Source of the DNA: Bacteroidales bacterium
GTDB taxonomy: Bacteria; Bacteroidota; Bacteroidia; Bacteroidales; UBA4181
Assembly: GCA_031260845.1 (NCBI GenBank)
Contig: JAISKR010000061.1
Span: forward strand, 1 to 6,832
Length of the DNA stretch: 6,832 bases
Direction: 5' to 3'
The notes beneath the pieces were generated by a model. That model was not told the origin of the DNA, did not search any database, and saw only the letters and a program-made list of their open reading frames with translations. A program made the position numbers and the translations under genes. Positions within the stretch are counted from its first letter, which is position 1. Every line of letters starts with the position of its first letter. Of this stretch, positions 1 to 6,563 are shown piece after piece.

Positions 1-19
1 GGAGGGGGTTGGGGGAGGC
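1..19. repeat. G-rich tract at window edge, possible truncated intergenic repeat
   Basis: The first 18 bases contain G-runs of 2, 5, 5 and 2, separated only by A, TT and A. This is compatible with a two-tetrad G-quadruplex on the + strand. It also resembles, from memory, one arm of a G-rich palindromic intergenic repeat found in many Bacteroidetes genomes, but the other arm would lie outside the window. Nothing here looks like coding sequence that can be assigned. Confidence 0.3.
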
Positions 20-60
20 TTCGTAATTGACAGGTCTTACCACTTACAACTAACCACCGT

Positions 61-137
61 ATCACTATTGAATCACTATTGAATCACTATCGTATCACTA
101 TTGTATCACTATTGACTCACTATTGAATCACAATTTA
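61..137. repeat. Tandem array of seven 11-bp units
   Basis: Seven head-to-tail 11-bp units with consensus ATCACTATTGA occupy 61-71, 72-82, 83-93, 94-104, 105-115, 116-126 and 127-137. Units 1, 2 and 5 match the consensus exactly, units 4 and 6 differ at one position, and units 3 and 7 at two. There are no spacers, so this is not a CRISPR array. The period is close to one DNA helical turn, which would place each unit on the same face of the helix. The array ends about 48 nt before the -33 element of the TPR gene promoter. It could be a slippage-prone minisatellite or a multi-site protein-binding region; the sequence does not decide between them. Confidence 0.9.
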
Positions 138-147
138 TAACCACCCG

Positions 148-167
148 TAACTATTTATAACTATTTA
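148..167. repeat. Two-copy 10-bp direct repeat
   Basis: TAACTATTTA occurs twice back to back at 148-157 and 158-167. It shares the ACTATT core of the 11-bp array just upstream and may be a decayed continuation of it with a slightly changed period. No function can be assigned. Confidence 0.6.
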
Positions 168-185
168 TGGTCATGTAAAACTTTT

Positions 186-217
186 TTTCACAATTATTCC
201 ATTAATCGTTACTTTTG
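186..217 (+). promoter_or_regulatory. Bacteroidetes-type promoter for the TPR gene
   Basis: TACTTTTG at 210-217 is an exact match to the Bacteroidetes -7 element TAnnTTTG. A near-match to the -33 TTTG (TTTC at 186-189) lies 20 nt upstream. Transcription would begin roughly 7 nt after the -7 element, giving a short leader of about 15 nt before the ATG at 240. The region between is A-rich and has no Shine-Dalgarno, as is normal in this phylum. Confidence 0.6.
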
Positions 218-239
218 CACTTTTTAAAAAAGCAATAAT

Positions 240-1187
240 ATGATATGGGATTTTTTTCGCTCGTCCGATGAAGAGCCGTTGACAGACCGGCAAAAAGAGG
301 ATAAAAAGAACTTTGATATTCTGAAATATGATGGTATCAAGGCGCAACAGATGCGTCGGACGGATTATGCCATTCGATGCTTTACGGAAGCGTTGAAAAT
401 ACAGCAGGACATTGAAACGATGAACTTTCTGGCGTCGGCATACGTCATGAGCAGTGCCTACGAAAAAGCGCTGGAAGTGTCGAATGAGTTGAATGTCATC
501 GACCCCGGCAAAGTATCGACCTTATTGACACGCGCCAACCTTCTTTTCGTGATGGACAGGTTTACGGAAGTGATTGCCGATTGCACGCAAATCATTGAAC
601 TTGACCCCGCCAACCATACAGCCCGCTATCTGCAAGCGAGGGCGCAACAGGCGCTTGGCGACTTGTCCGGCAGCGTTGCTTGTTTGTCGGAAGCCATTGC
701 ATTGGCAGAAGATTTTGCCGAAGCATACCAATTACGCGCCGAGATATATGTCACGATGCAGCGGATAGATGAGGCTTTGCAGGATGCCGACCAAGCGGTA
801 CAACTTCTTTCCGAAGACGAAACGGCGTTGCTGTTGCGCGGTCGCATCCACGAATTGCTGGGCAATGTTGCGAAGGCTGCGGATGACTACCAGCAGGCAT
901 TGGCGCTCAACCCTTTCAATGAAACTTCCTATCTCACGTTCGGCAGACTGTTGTTGCAACAGGAAAAGTACGATGGAGCCATTGCCGTTTTCGACGAAGC
1001 CATTGAACACAACGACCAGTCTGCGAAAGTTTATGCCGAACGCGCCCGCGCAAAAAAAGCAAAAGGCGACAAAGAAGGCGCCGCAAGCGACCTGCAACAA
1101 GCCAAAGAGTTAGCCGCCGAAGACGAAGACGCCCCGAATGGCGGCGAACAGAATTTTGACGACCTTTACAAGGGAAATATCTTGTGA
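240..1187 (+). CDS. Tetratricopeptide repeat (TPR) protein, cytosolic
   Basis: This 315-residue protein is almost entirely TPR. Eight helix-turn-helix units can be laid out at a 34-residue period, roughly residues 24-57, 58-91, 92-125, 126-159, 160-193, 194-227, 228-261 and 262-295. Several end in the typical A(I/L)xLxP or IIELDP pattern (IIELDPAN at 118-125, ALALNPFN at 220-227). There is no signal peptide or membrane segment, so it should act in the cytoplasm as a protein-protein scaffold; its partner cannot be read from the sequence. The N-terminus (about 1-23) is charged and the tail (about 292-311) is acidic. The ATG at 240 fits the promoter upstream. The gene ends in tandem in-frame stops (TGA then TAG). 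It is monocistronic here and converges on dapF, so it is probably functionally independent of the lipid genes. The TPR assignment is secure; the role is unknown. Confidence 0.9.
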   Translation: MIWDFFRSSDEEPLTDRQKEDKKNFDILKYDGIKAQQMRRTDYAIRCFTEALKIQQDIETMNFLASAYVMSSAYEKALEVSNELNVIDPGKVSTLLTRANLLFVMDRFTEVIADCTQIIELDPANHTARYLQARAQQALGDLSGSVACLSEAIALAEDFAEAYQLRAEIYVTMQRIDEALQDADQAVQLLSEDETALLLRGRIHELLGNVAKAADDYQQALALNPFNETSYLTFGRLLLQQEKYDGAIAVFDEAIEHNDQSAKVYAERARAKKAKGDKEGAASDLQQAKELAAEDEDAPNGGEQNFDDLYKGNIL

Positions 1188-1265
1188 TAGGATAAAACAG
1201 ATAAACGGAAATCGACAACGGTTGCCATTTTTTGCTATTTGAAATTATCAAGTAGAGATACCCCT
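1188..1265. other. Convergent intergenic spacer, no clear terminator
   Basis: This 78-nt gap separates the 3' ends of the TPR gene and dapF. A 7-bp inverted repeat (AGAGATA at 1254-1260, TATCTCT at 1269-1275) overlaps the dapF stop, but no T-tract follows it on either strand. I see no convincing intrinsic terminator. Confidence 0.4.
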
Positions 1266-2090
1266 CTATATCTCTCCGTTGAAAACGCTTACGGCGTTGC
1301 CGGTCATGTAAACGTGGTTGTCGCTTTCGCGCCATTCAATGTTCAGGTCGCCACCCAGCAGGCTTATTGTCGCTTGTCGTTGGGCTTTGTCGTTGAGCGC
1401 TGCCGCTACTAATACGGCACAGGCGCCCGTGCCGCAGGCTTGCGTTTCGCCTGAGCCGCGTTCCCACACCCTCATTCTTAAATGTGTCGGGCTGATACAT
1501 CGCACAAATTCCACATTCGTTTTTTGAGGAAAAATCGGATGAAGTTCAATTTCCGTTCCGTATTTTTCAGGGTAACCGTCAATTTCGTCGGTAAAAATGA
1601 CGGCGTGGGGGTTGCCCATTGACACGCAGGTAATGTTCCACTTTTTGGATGGAAATTGCACCGGATAGTCCAAAACCTGTTCCATCGACAGAGATACGGG
1701 AATGTCGGCGGCTTTCAGGACAGGTTCGCCCATGTCCACACAAACTTTATTGACTTTGCCGCTTTCAGGGAACAGCAAAAGCCGTTTCACTCCTGCAAGC
1801 GTTTCCAAGGTCAGTTCCGTTTTGCTTGTCAGTCCGTGTTCATAGACGTATTTACCCACGCAGCGCGAGGCATTTCCGCACATTTGCGCTTCCGAGCCAT
1901 CGGCATTGAACATTCTCATGCGGACGTCGCAAGTGCTTGACGGCATAATCAGCACCAAGCCGTCAGCGCCGATGCCCTTGTGGCGGTCGCTTACGCGAAT
2001 CGCCAGTTCTTCGGGGTGTTCAACCTGTTCCTCGAAACAATTAATATAGACATAATCGTTTCCGGCTCCGTGCATTTTGGTGAATTTCAT
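1266..2090 (-). CDS. dapF: Diaminopimelate epimerase
   Basis: DapF interconverts LL- and meso-diaminopimelate, the penultimate step of lysine synthesis by the DAP routes and the source of the DAP cross-linking residue of Gram-negative peptidoglycan. It is a cofactor-independent cytosolic two-base racemase. The 274-residue length is normal. Visible family motifs are MHGAGND at residues 6-12, the first catalytic cysteine Cys71 in MCGNASRC (70-77), and the second, Cys219, in ACGTGAC (218-224), which follows WERGSGETQ. The symmetrical N- and C-terminal halves of the fold are both complete. The CGNAS variant in place of CGNG is, to my knowledge, usual in Bacteroidetes. The start is the ATG at 2090. 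The gene lies 13 nt after the ACP stop and is the last gene of the minus-strand block, so it is probably co-transcribed with lipid genes to which it is not metabolically related. Confidence 0.97.
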   Translation of the reverse strand: MKFTKMHGAGNDYVYINCFEEQVEHPEELAIRVSDRHKGIGADGLVLIMPSSTCDVRMRMFNADGSEAQMCGNASRCVGKYVYEHGLTSKTELTLETLAGVKRLLLFPESGKVNKVCVDMGEPVLKAADIPVSLSMEQVLDYPVQFPSKKWNITCVSMGNPHAVIFTDEIDGYPEKYGTEIELHPIFPQKTNVEFVRCISPTHLRMRVWERGSGETQACGTGACAVLVAAALNDKAQRQATISLLGGDLNIEWRESDNHVYMTGNAVSVFNGEI

Positions 2091-2103
2091 GCCTTTATCA
2101 AAT

Positions 2104-2343
2104 TTACAATCTTTCTTCGATAAATTTATACAAGTTTTCGAAAGTTTTAATCGAAACCACGTCTGTGCCTTTTATTTCCACACCGGAAACATTTTCCACC
2201 AATGCCACCATATCCACTAAACTCAGACTGTCCAAGTCGAGCGTTTCCTTGATGTCACCATCAGGCGTGATTTTGGATACTTCGATTTCAAATTCTTCTG
2301 CCAAGGCATTGTTGATTTTTTCGACGATTTCTTGCTTGTTCAT
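2104..2343 (-). CDS. Acyl carrier protein (probably a specialised paralogue)
   Basis: This 79-residue acidic protein has the size and four-helix pattern of an ACP. The phosphopantetheine attachment site is Ser39 in [12 protein letters not shown] (residues 35-46). The site reads DSLSLVDM rather than the DSLDTVEL of housekeeping AcpP, which hints at a dedicated ACP partnering the adjacent ketosynthase; that is an inference. It carries acyl intermediates as thioesters in the cytosol and must be activated by a phosphopantetheinyl transferase not seen here. It follows the ketosynthase by 20 nt and precedes dapF by 13 nt. The AcpH gene in the same block encodes an enzyme type that removes the prosthetic arm from ACPs, so both loading and unloading of this ACP may be under control. 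The leader is A-rich with no Shine-Dalgarno. I leave the symbol blank because it may not be the main AcpP. Confidence 0.93.
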   Translation of the reverse strand: MNKQEIVEKINNALAEEFEIEVSKITPDGDIKETLDLDSLSLVDMVALVENVSGVEIKGTDVVSIKTFENLYKFIEERL

Positions 2344-2363
2344 TCTTTTGATTTTTATATTAA

Positions 2364-3584
2364 TTAAATATTTTTGATTACTAAGGTAGAATTGGTTCCG
2401 CCAAACCCGAAGGAATTGGACAGGAAGGTGTCAAAATGTTTGTGGATGCGCACTGCCGGAATGTTCAACTTTACCGAGTCTTCGTCGGGGTTTTCAAAGT
2501 TGAGATTCGGTGCGATGAAGTCGTTTTTCATCATCAGCATGGAATAGATGACTTCGCTTGCGCCTGCCATCCACATTTCGTGTCCGGTCATGGATTTGGT
2601 AGAGGTCACTTCCGGCTTGTAGTCGCCAAAAACGTTGGCAATGGCTTTTGCCTCGTTGCGGTCGCCCACCGGGGTGGACGTGGCGTGGGCGTTCACATAG
2701 CCGATTTTGCGTATGTCGATGTTTGCCTCGCGGATAGCCATTTGCAGCGACCGGCTCGGTCCGTCCACGTTGGGCACGGAAATGTGGTCGCCGTTAGACG
2801 AGAAGCCGTATCCGCACACTTCGGCAAGGATGGGCGCCCCCCGTTTCACAGCCGATTCGTAACTTTCGATGATGACGGTAGCCGCGCCGCCGCCCGGAAC
2901 CAATCCGTCGCGGTCGCGGTCAAACGGGCGCGAGGCTTTGGTAGGCTCGCTTTCGCGAACAGAGAACGCGCTGATGCCGTCGAAACTGCCGATAGAGTAA
3001 GGGTTTACTTCTTGTGCGCCGCCACAGACGATGCAATCCTGCAAGCCCCATTGTATGAGCAGGCTTCCCAAGCCGATGGCGTGAGAGCCGCTCGCGCAAG
3101 CGCCTGAAATGGTCAGGTTGATGCCTTTCAACTTGAAGATACACGCCAGATTCATGGTAACGGTAGAGTTCATGGATTTGAAGATGCCGCCCGACCCAAT
3201 CAGCGTGGTGTTTTTCTTCTCTCGCATGATGTCTATGCTGTTCATCACCGCTTCTGCGCTGCTGTCGTTGCCGTAGAGCAGTCCTATTTCGTGAGCGTCA
3301 ATGTAATCCTGCGTCAGTTTGGCGTGAGCAAGCGCTTCGGCTGTTGCCACGTAGGCATACAAGCCCTGTTCGGGAATATACACCCGCTGGTTGCGGCTAA
3401 GCACGCCTTTCAAATCGGGAACCTGTACATTTCCGGTCAAACCCGAACGAAAGCCTAATTCTTTTCGCGCTGCGTCTAAAACGATGCCCGACGTACCGTT
3501 GTAAAGCGACGCCTGCACCGTGTCTAAATCCTTGCCCAGACAGGAATAAATACCCATTCCCGTAATAACTACTCTTCTTTTCAT
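2364..3584 (-). CDS. Beta-ketoacyl-ACP synthase, FabF-like (KAS I/II family)
   Basis: This 406-residue thiolase-fold condensing enzyme has the complete Cys-His-His active site: Cys163 in GACASG (161-166), His300 in NAHATSTPVGD (298-308), and His335 in TKSMTGH (329-335), with Lys330 just before it. GFGGTNS (393-399) near the C-terminus is the family's gating/oxyanion loop. It should elongate an acyl chain by decarboxylative condensation with malonyl-ACP. Because the nucleophilic cysteine is present, it is a true ketosynthase and not a chain-length factor. After the second histidine it reads EMWMAGASE where FabF usually has an LGAAG-like stretch, and I associate this variant with Bacteroidetes ketosynthases that sit beside their own ACP. 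Its ATG overlaps the acyltransferase TGA (ATGA, 3581-3584), so the two are probably translationally coupled. It may belong to a secondary acyl or aryl-polyene-like pathway; the product chain is unknown. Confidence 0.93.
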   Translation of the reverse strand: MKRRVVITGMGIYSCLGKDLDTVQASLYNGTSGIVLDAARKELGFRSGLTGNVQVPDLKGVLSRNQRVYIPEQGLYAYVATAEALAHAKLTQDYIDAHEIGLLYGNDSSAEAVMNSIDIMREKKNTTLIGSGGIFKSMNSTVTMNLACIFKLKGINLTISGACASGSHAIGLGSLLIQWGLQDCIVCGGAQEVNPYSIGSFDGISAFSVRESEPTKASRPFDRDRDGLVPGGGAATVIIESYESAVKRGAPILAEVCGYGFSSNGDHISVPNVDGPSRSLQMAIREANIDIRKIGYVNAHATSTPVGDRNEAKAIANVFGDYKPEVTSTKSMTGHEMWMAGASEVIYSMLMMKNDFIAPNLNFENPDEDSVKLNIPAVRIHKHFDTFLSNSFGFGGTNSTLVIKNI

Positions 3585-5011
3585 CGTAAATTATTCGTTT
3601 TTAGTATATTATCTAAATTATCAAAAGTTTGTTTTCTGAATGACAGCCATTCACTTTTTTTGTTTTTAGACAGGAAGACAAACCGAAACCTGCTCATCCA
3701 ACGTTCGCCTGCATGGTAGTACCGAAACAGGAAAATGTATGAAAAAGGCAATGCGACCACGCAGAAAAGGAATATCCACAGGCTTTTGGTAAAAATCCAT
3801 GTCAGTACGAACAGGATGATGACCGTTAGCGGGATAGTGAACAGCACTGTCGTCGGTATGTTGATGGTACAGTGCGTGTTGATGTCGTCTATTTTGGATG
3901 TGATGAATTTGGGCAAACCAACAATCAACAAGTTGAGAACAGCCGACGCCACCAACAACGGCAACAGAACGAGACCAACAATGCCCAACCACAACAAATT
4001 CCATACCGCATATTTTTCATCGGCGTTTTTGTCGATTATTCGATATTGCTTTGTTTTGGTTTTCAGACGGATAGCATAATCGTAAATTTTTTGTATCTCT
4101 TGCTCATGCGTCGTTTTTAACTCTTCCAATTTTGCAAATAACTGTTTGTCAGCCGTCAGTTTGTCGGGCAAACGATTGGGATTCAGTCCGTTGTCCATTG
4201 CATAATGGACTCCATAGGTATTTCGCAGATAATCAATGGCATCGTAGTTGTCCAAATCGGTAATGTTGAGCATCATGCTGCTGATTTGCTCTTTTACCAA
4301 GGCATTGAGTTCTCTCACTACCGTTTTTGGCTTTGTTTGGTACTTTTCATACCAAAGGGACAGCGCAATAGGCTCGCCGTAGCGGATAAGTGTTTCGCCG
4401 TGTATTTCATCGTAGGTGCGGTAATGGTTGCATGATGGCAACAGGTATATTTCCTTTTGAAAATTGCACTTTCGGGCAGCCTCGAACATGACAATGAGGT
4501 ATCGCGGGGAAAACCAGCCAAACCAGCGTTTGAGTTGGTGGTTGGCTTCGGGGAAAAGGATAACCACCCCGTCGTTCATCAACTCTTGTTCCATCGTATT
4601 GATGCACAGTTCATTCTTACTCAAAGATTCTTCACCCTCAAAATCAATGCGATAAGCCGCAAGAATACCCAACCAGCCCATGATGGCTTTGCCTATCGGA
4701 TGCGCGTCGTAAATGTCGCCGCGTGTTACCGACCTTATTTTCCGCGTTTTACACTTTCGGCAAATAAACAGCAGGATGCTTAGCACGTCGCAGGCGCCGT
4801 TTTGATGATTCGATACAATCATTACCGGGGCGCTGTCAGGCACTTTTTCTGAATTGATAAAATAAGTTCTCCTGAAATAGAGATATTTGTAGAATATATG
4901 CACATAATACATGAATATTCTGTATGTCAGGCTCGCTTTCGCCAAAAGGCTCCGTTCATTTGTTGTCACCAACGTAATTTTTTGTTTTTGCAAGAAATAA
5001 AATTCCTGCAT
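3581..5011 (-). CDS. Lysophospholipid/glycerol-phosphate-type acyltransferase (PlsC fold) with C-terminal membrane domain
   Basis: The protein has 476 residues from the ATG at 5011. The PlsC-type domain covers about residues 50-245: NHQNGACD at 68-75 is the catalytic block, and FPEAN at 153-157 corresponds to the substrate-binding FPEG block. The His-to-Asp spacing is H-x5-D, one longer than the usual H-x4-D, and the second block has Ala for Gly. A coiled, charged linker (about 285-330) leads to two strongly hydrophobic segments (about 337-367 and 386-430), so it should be anchored in the inner membrane. Proteins of this type move an acyl group from acyl-ACP or acyl-CoA to a lipid hydroxyl; the acceptor is not evident. 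The frame stays open to a TTG at 5023, but that TTG lies inside the -7 promoter element, so I prefer 5011. The ATG at 4912, just before the conserved domain, is a second option. It overlaps the ketosynthase by 4 nt. Confidence 0.85.
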   Translation of the reverse strand: MQEFYFLQKQKITLVTTNERSLLAKASLTYRIFMYYVHIFYKYLYFRRTYFINSEKVPDSAPVMIVSNHQNGACDVLSILLFICRKCKTRKIRSVTRGDIYDAHPIGKAIMGWLGILAAYRIDFEGEESLSKNELCINTMEQELMNDGVVILFPEANHQLKRWFGWFSPRYLIVMFEAARKCNFQKEIYLLPSCNHYRTYDEIHGETLIRYGEPIALSLWYEKYQTKPKTVVRELNALVKEQISSMMLNITDLDNYDAIDYLRNTYGVHYAMDNGLNPNRLPDKLTADKQLFAKLEELKTTHEQEIQKIYDYAIRLKTKTKQYRIIDKNADEKYAVWNLLWLGIVGLVLLPLLVASAVLNLLIVGLPKFITSKIDDINTHCTINIPTTVLFTIPLTVIILFVLTWIFTKSLWIFLFCVVALPFSYIFLFRYYHAGERWMSRFRFVFLSKNKKSEWLSFRKQTFDNLDNILKTNNLR

Positions 5012-5020
5012 TTTCGGCTG

Positions 5021-5051
5021 CAAAATTACTTATAATTATTTTATCTGCAAA
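5021..5051 (-). promoter_or_regulatory. Full-consensus Bacteroidetes promoter before the acyltransferase
   Basis: Read on the minus strand, TTTG (5051-5048), exactly 19 nt, then TAATTTTG (5028-5021) matches both consensus elements and their spacing. It lies in the only sizeable gap of the minus-strand block and would drive acyltransferase-KAS-ACP-dapF separately from pssA-acpH. Transcription should begin near 5012-5017, leaving almost no leader before the ATG at 5011. A 7-bp inverted repeat (AATATTT at 5051-5057 and AAATATT at 5063-5069) abuts the -33 element and could be a regulator site. Confidence 0.7.
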
Positions 5052-5077
5052 ATATTTACTCAAAATATTGATTTGTA

Positions 5078-5090
5078 ATGATTTAATCAT
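5078..5090. repeat. 13-bp palindrome between acpH and the acyltransferase
   Basis: ATGATT and AATCAT flank a single central T, just downstream of the acpH stop. It is too short-looped for a terminator hairpin. It may be chance in AT-rich DNA or part of an operator upstream of the adjacent promoter. Confidence 0.35.
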
Positions 5091-5094
5091 GTCA

Positions 5095-5697
5095 TTAAGC
5101 CCCCGGTCGATAGATGGAAATCATAAATTTGGATTCTACAAATTCGATAATTTGCCCGAAGAAGTCGAAAAACTCACGACGGAAATCGTCGTAATATGCC
5201 TCCATCACGCCAACGGCAAATTCGGTTTCATTGGGCAGCGAAGTGCGTTTCGACATGGTGTCCAGCACGTCGCGAATGCCGTCCACGGTGGCATAGCGCT
5301 CAATCCACCGTTCCTGCATGAAGCCCGGAAGATAACTTTGCAAGCGTTCCGGCAGTATTTCAAAGTTGTTCAGCATGATGTTGTGAATCCTGTTGATGTA
5401 GTCGCGCAGGGGCGTTTCGTTGAAATCGTGCCAGTGAAATGCCAGAAAGTGGTCGTACAAAATATCAATGATAACCCCTGCATATTTGGCATAACGAGGC
5501 TGAAACCGGCTTGCACTTTGATGTACAATCGGGTGATGGTCGGTGAACGAATCGATGTTTCGATGCAACATGATGCCCGTCCTGATGTCTTCGGAATATT
5601 TCAGGTAATCACTACCTTTCACCCAGTCACCAAGAAAATTACCGATTTTAATATCATCGTTATCGCCTGATAAATATGTATGCGCCAGATAATTCAT
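5095..5697 (-). CDS. acpH: Acyl carrier protein phosphodiesterase (AcpH family, formerly DUF479)
   Basis: In E. coli, AcpH hydrolyses holo-ACP to apo-ACP plus 4'-phosphopantetheine using a divalent metal and an HD-like helical fold. This 200-residue protein is the usual length and collinear with the family: MNYLAHTYLSG at the N-terminus, GNFLGDWVKG (19-28), MLHRNID (43-49), FTDHHPIV (51-58) and DILYDHFLAFHW (78-89). The His and Asp residues expected to bind metal are in place (His6, Asp24, His45, Asp49, Asp53, Asp78, Asp82, His83). It is soluble. Its ATG follows the pssA stop codon with no gap, so it must be co-expressed with pssA. Finding it three genes from an ACP suggests the ACP of this block as a candidate substrate, but family members also act on the housekeeping ACP. 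The family call is strong; substrate is inferred. Confidence 0.92.
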   Translation of the reverse strand: MNYLAHTYLSGDNDDIKIGNFLGDWVKGSDYLKYSEDIRTGIMLHRNIDSFTDHHPIVHQSASRFQPRYAKYAGVIIDILYDHFLAFHWHDFNETPLRDYINRIHNIMLNNFEILPERLQSYLPGFMQERWIERYATVDGIRDVLDTMSKRTSLPNETEFAVGVMEAYYDDFRREFFDFFGQIIEFVESKFMISIYRPGA

Positions 5698-6459
5698 CTA
5701 TACGTCAAGACTTTCCTTTTGATTTTTAGGCGCCGATAGCCACATAACTATTGATAATACAATATAAAAAAGAATCACCATCGCCAATCCCGCCCATCGG
5801 AAAATTGCCAATATCCCTACCGATAGCGCCAAGAAAATGTATCTGACTTGATTGGCTTTCCATGCAAAACTTTTAATTTTGAGCGAAAAAAGAGGCAATT
5901 CAGATACCATCAGCAGCGAAAAGGCTACGATAATTGCCAAAAGGACATACATATTGCTTACGAATGCCGCTATTGTTCCCGCATCTTGCACGATGAATGC
6001 CAAGGAACAGATAAAAAGCGCCGTTGCGGGCGTTGGCACTCCGATGAACGAGTCCGATTGCCGCGTGTCGATATTGAACTTTGCCAACCTGAGCGCCGAA
6101 AATGCGGCAATCAGGAATGCCGAGAGCGCTATCCACCAGCCGGCGTCCCATGTTCCGGCAGGAATACCCGCTTTGACGACCGAATGGTGCAGTTGCACAA
6201 ACATGATGCTTGCCGGCGCCACGCCAAAACTGACCATATCCGCCAGCGAGTCCAATTCTTTGCCGATAGCGGAATAGGCTTTGAGCCATCGCGCTGCAAA
6301 ACCGTCAAAGAAATCAAACACAGCGGCAATCATGATGAAATAACCGGCAGTTACAATTTCGCCGTTGAGCGCAAACACAACAGAGATACAACCGCACAAC
6401 AGATTGCAACAAGTTAGCGTATTCGGCAAATGACGAACCAAATTTATCGGATGATACAT
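5698..6459 (-). CDS. pssA: CDP-diacylglycerol-serine O-phosphatidyltransferase (phosphatidylserine synthase)
   Basis: PssA makes phosphatidylserine and CMP from CDP-diacylglycerol and serine in the inner membrane, the first committed step to phosphatidylethanolamine. From the ATG at 6459 it has 253 residues. The CDP-alcohol phosphatidyltransferase signature DxxDGxxAR-x8-G-x3-D-x3-D is intact at residues 49-74 (Asp49, Asp52, Gly53, Arg57, Gly66, Asp70, Asp74), followed by MVSFGVAPA (75-83), typical of the membrane-bound (type II) serine enzymes. About six to eight hydrophobic segments cover the rest, and the tail is polar. The frame is open to a TTG at 6468, but the ATG three codons in fits better with the -7 element at 6476-6483. 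It is first in the minus-strand block. The decarboxylase gene psd, often beside pssA in related genomes, is not adjacent here. Confidence 0.94.
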   Translation of the reverse strand: MYHPINLVRHLPNTLTCCNLLCGCISVVFALNGEIVTAGYFIMIAAVFDFFDGFAARWLKAYSAIGKELDSLADMVSFGVAPASIMFVQLHHSVVKAGIPAGTWDAGWWIALSAFLIAAFSALRLAKFNIDTRQSDSFIGVPTPATALFICSLAFIVQDAGTIAAFVSNMYVLLAIIVAFSLLMVSELPLFSLKIKSFAWKANQVRYIFLALSVGILAIFRWAGLAMVILFYIVLSIVMWLSAPKNQKESLDV

Positions 6460-6475
6460 AAAAATCAATTTCCCA

Positions 6476-6483
6476 CAAATTTA
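6476..6483 (-). promoter_or_regulatory. -7 promoter element for pssA
   Basis: On the minus strand TAAATTTG exactly fits TAnnTTTG, 16 nt before the ATG at 6459. No TTTG is found at the expected -33 distance, so the promoter is only half supported. If used, transcription would start about 6469, at or just before the TTG at 6468, which argues for the ATG start. Confidence 0.45.
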
Positions 6484-6526
6484 GATAAAATTATTGAATA
6501 TGATGTATAAAGTTTGTTAATATTTT

Positions 6527-6558
6527 TTTGACTTAGATGTTTTTAAGGGTATCAATTG
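6527..6558 (+). promoter_or_regulatory. Weak candidate promoter for the small ORF
   Basis: TTTG at 6527-6530 is followed after 19 nt by TATCAATTG (6550-6558), an imperfect -7 element. Transcription from it would begin at or inside the 21-bp palindrome at 6564-6584. The match is poor and the region is AT-rich, so this is tentative. Confidence 0.2.
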
Positions 6559-6563
6559 CTGTT

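Noticed and set aside
61..137. CRISPR array
   Set aside because: The units are 11 bp with no spacers between them and no cas genes are present.
1254..1275. Intrinsic terminator between the TPR gene and dapF
   Set aside because: The 7-bp inverted repeat is A/T-heavy, has an 8-nt loop, overlaps the dapF stop codon and is not followed by a T-tract on either strand.
2436..3107. 223-codon open frame antisense to the ketosynthase
   Set aside because: It lies wholly within a gene with a complete active site on the other strand; its product is a His/Val/Arg/Ala-rich low-quality sequence with no domain, and it has no promoter.
5068..5670. 200-codon open frame antisense to acpH
   Set aside because: It mirrors the full length of a clear AcpH-family gene, and the product has no recognisable motif. 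Antisense openness follows from the codon use of acpH.
5848..6417. 189-codon open frame antisense to pssA
   Set aside because: It is Arg/Cys/His-rich and lies entirely opposite the conserved membrane enzyme with the intact CDP-alcohol phosphatidyltransferase motif.
6457..6468. TTG start for pssA at 6468
   Set aside because: The ATG at 6459 is three codons downstream and better placed relative to the -7 element, whose expected transcription start falls at about the TTG.
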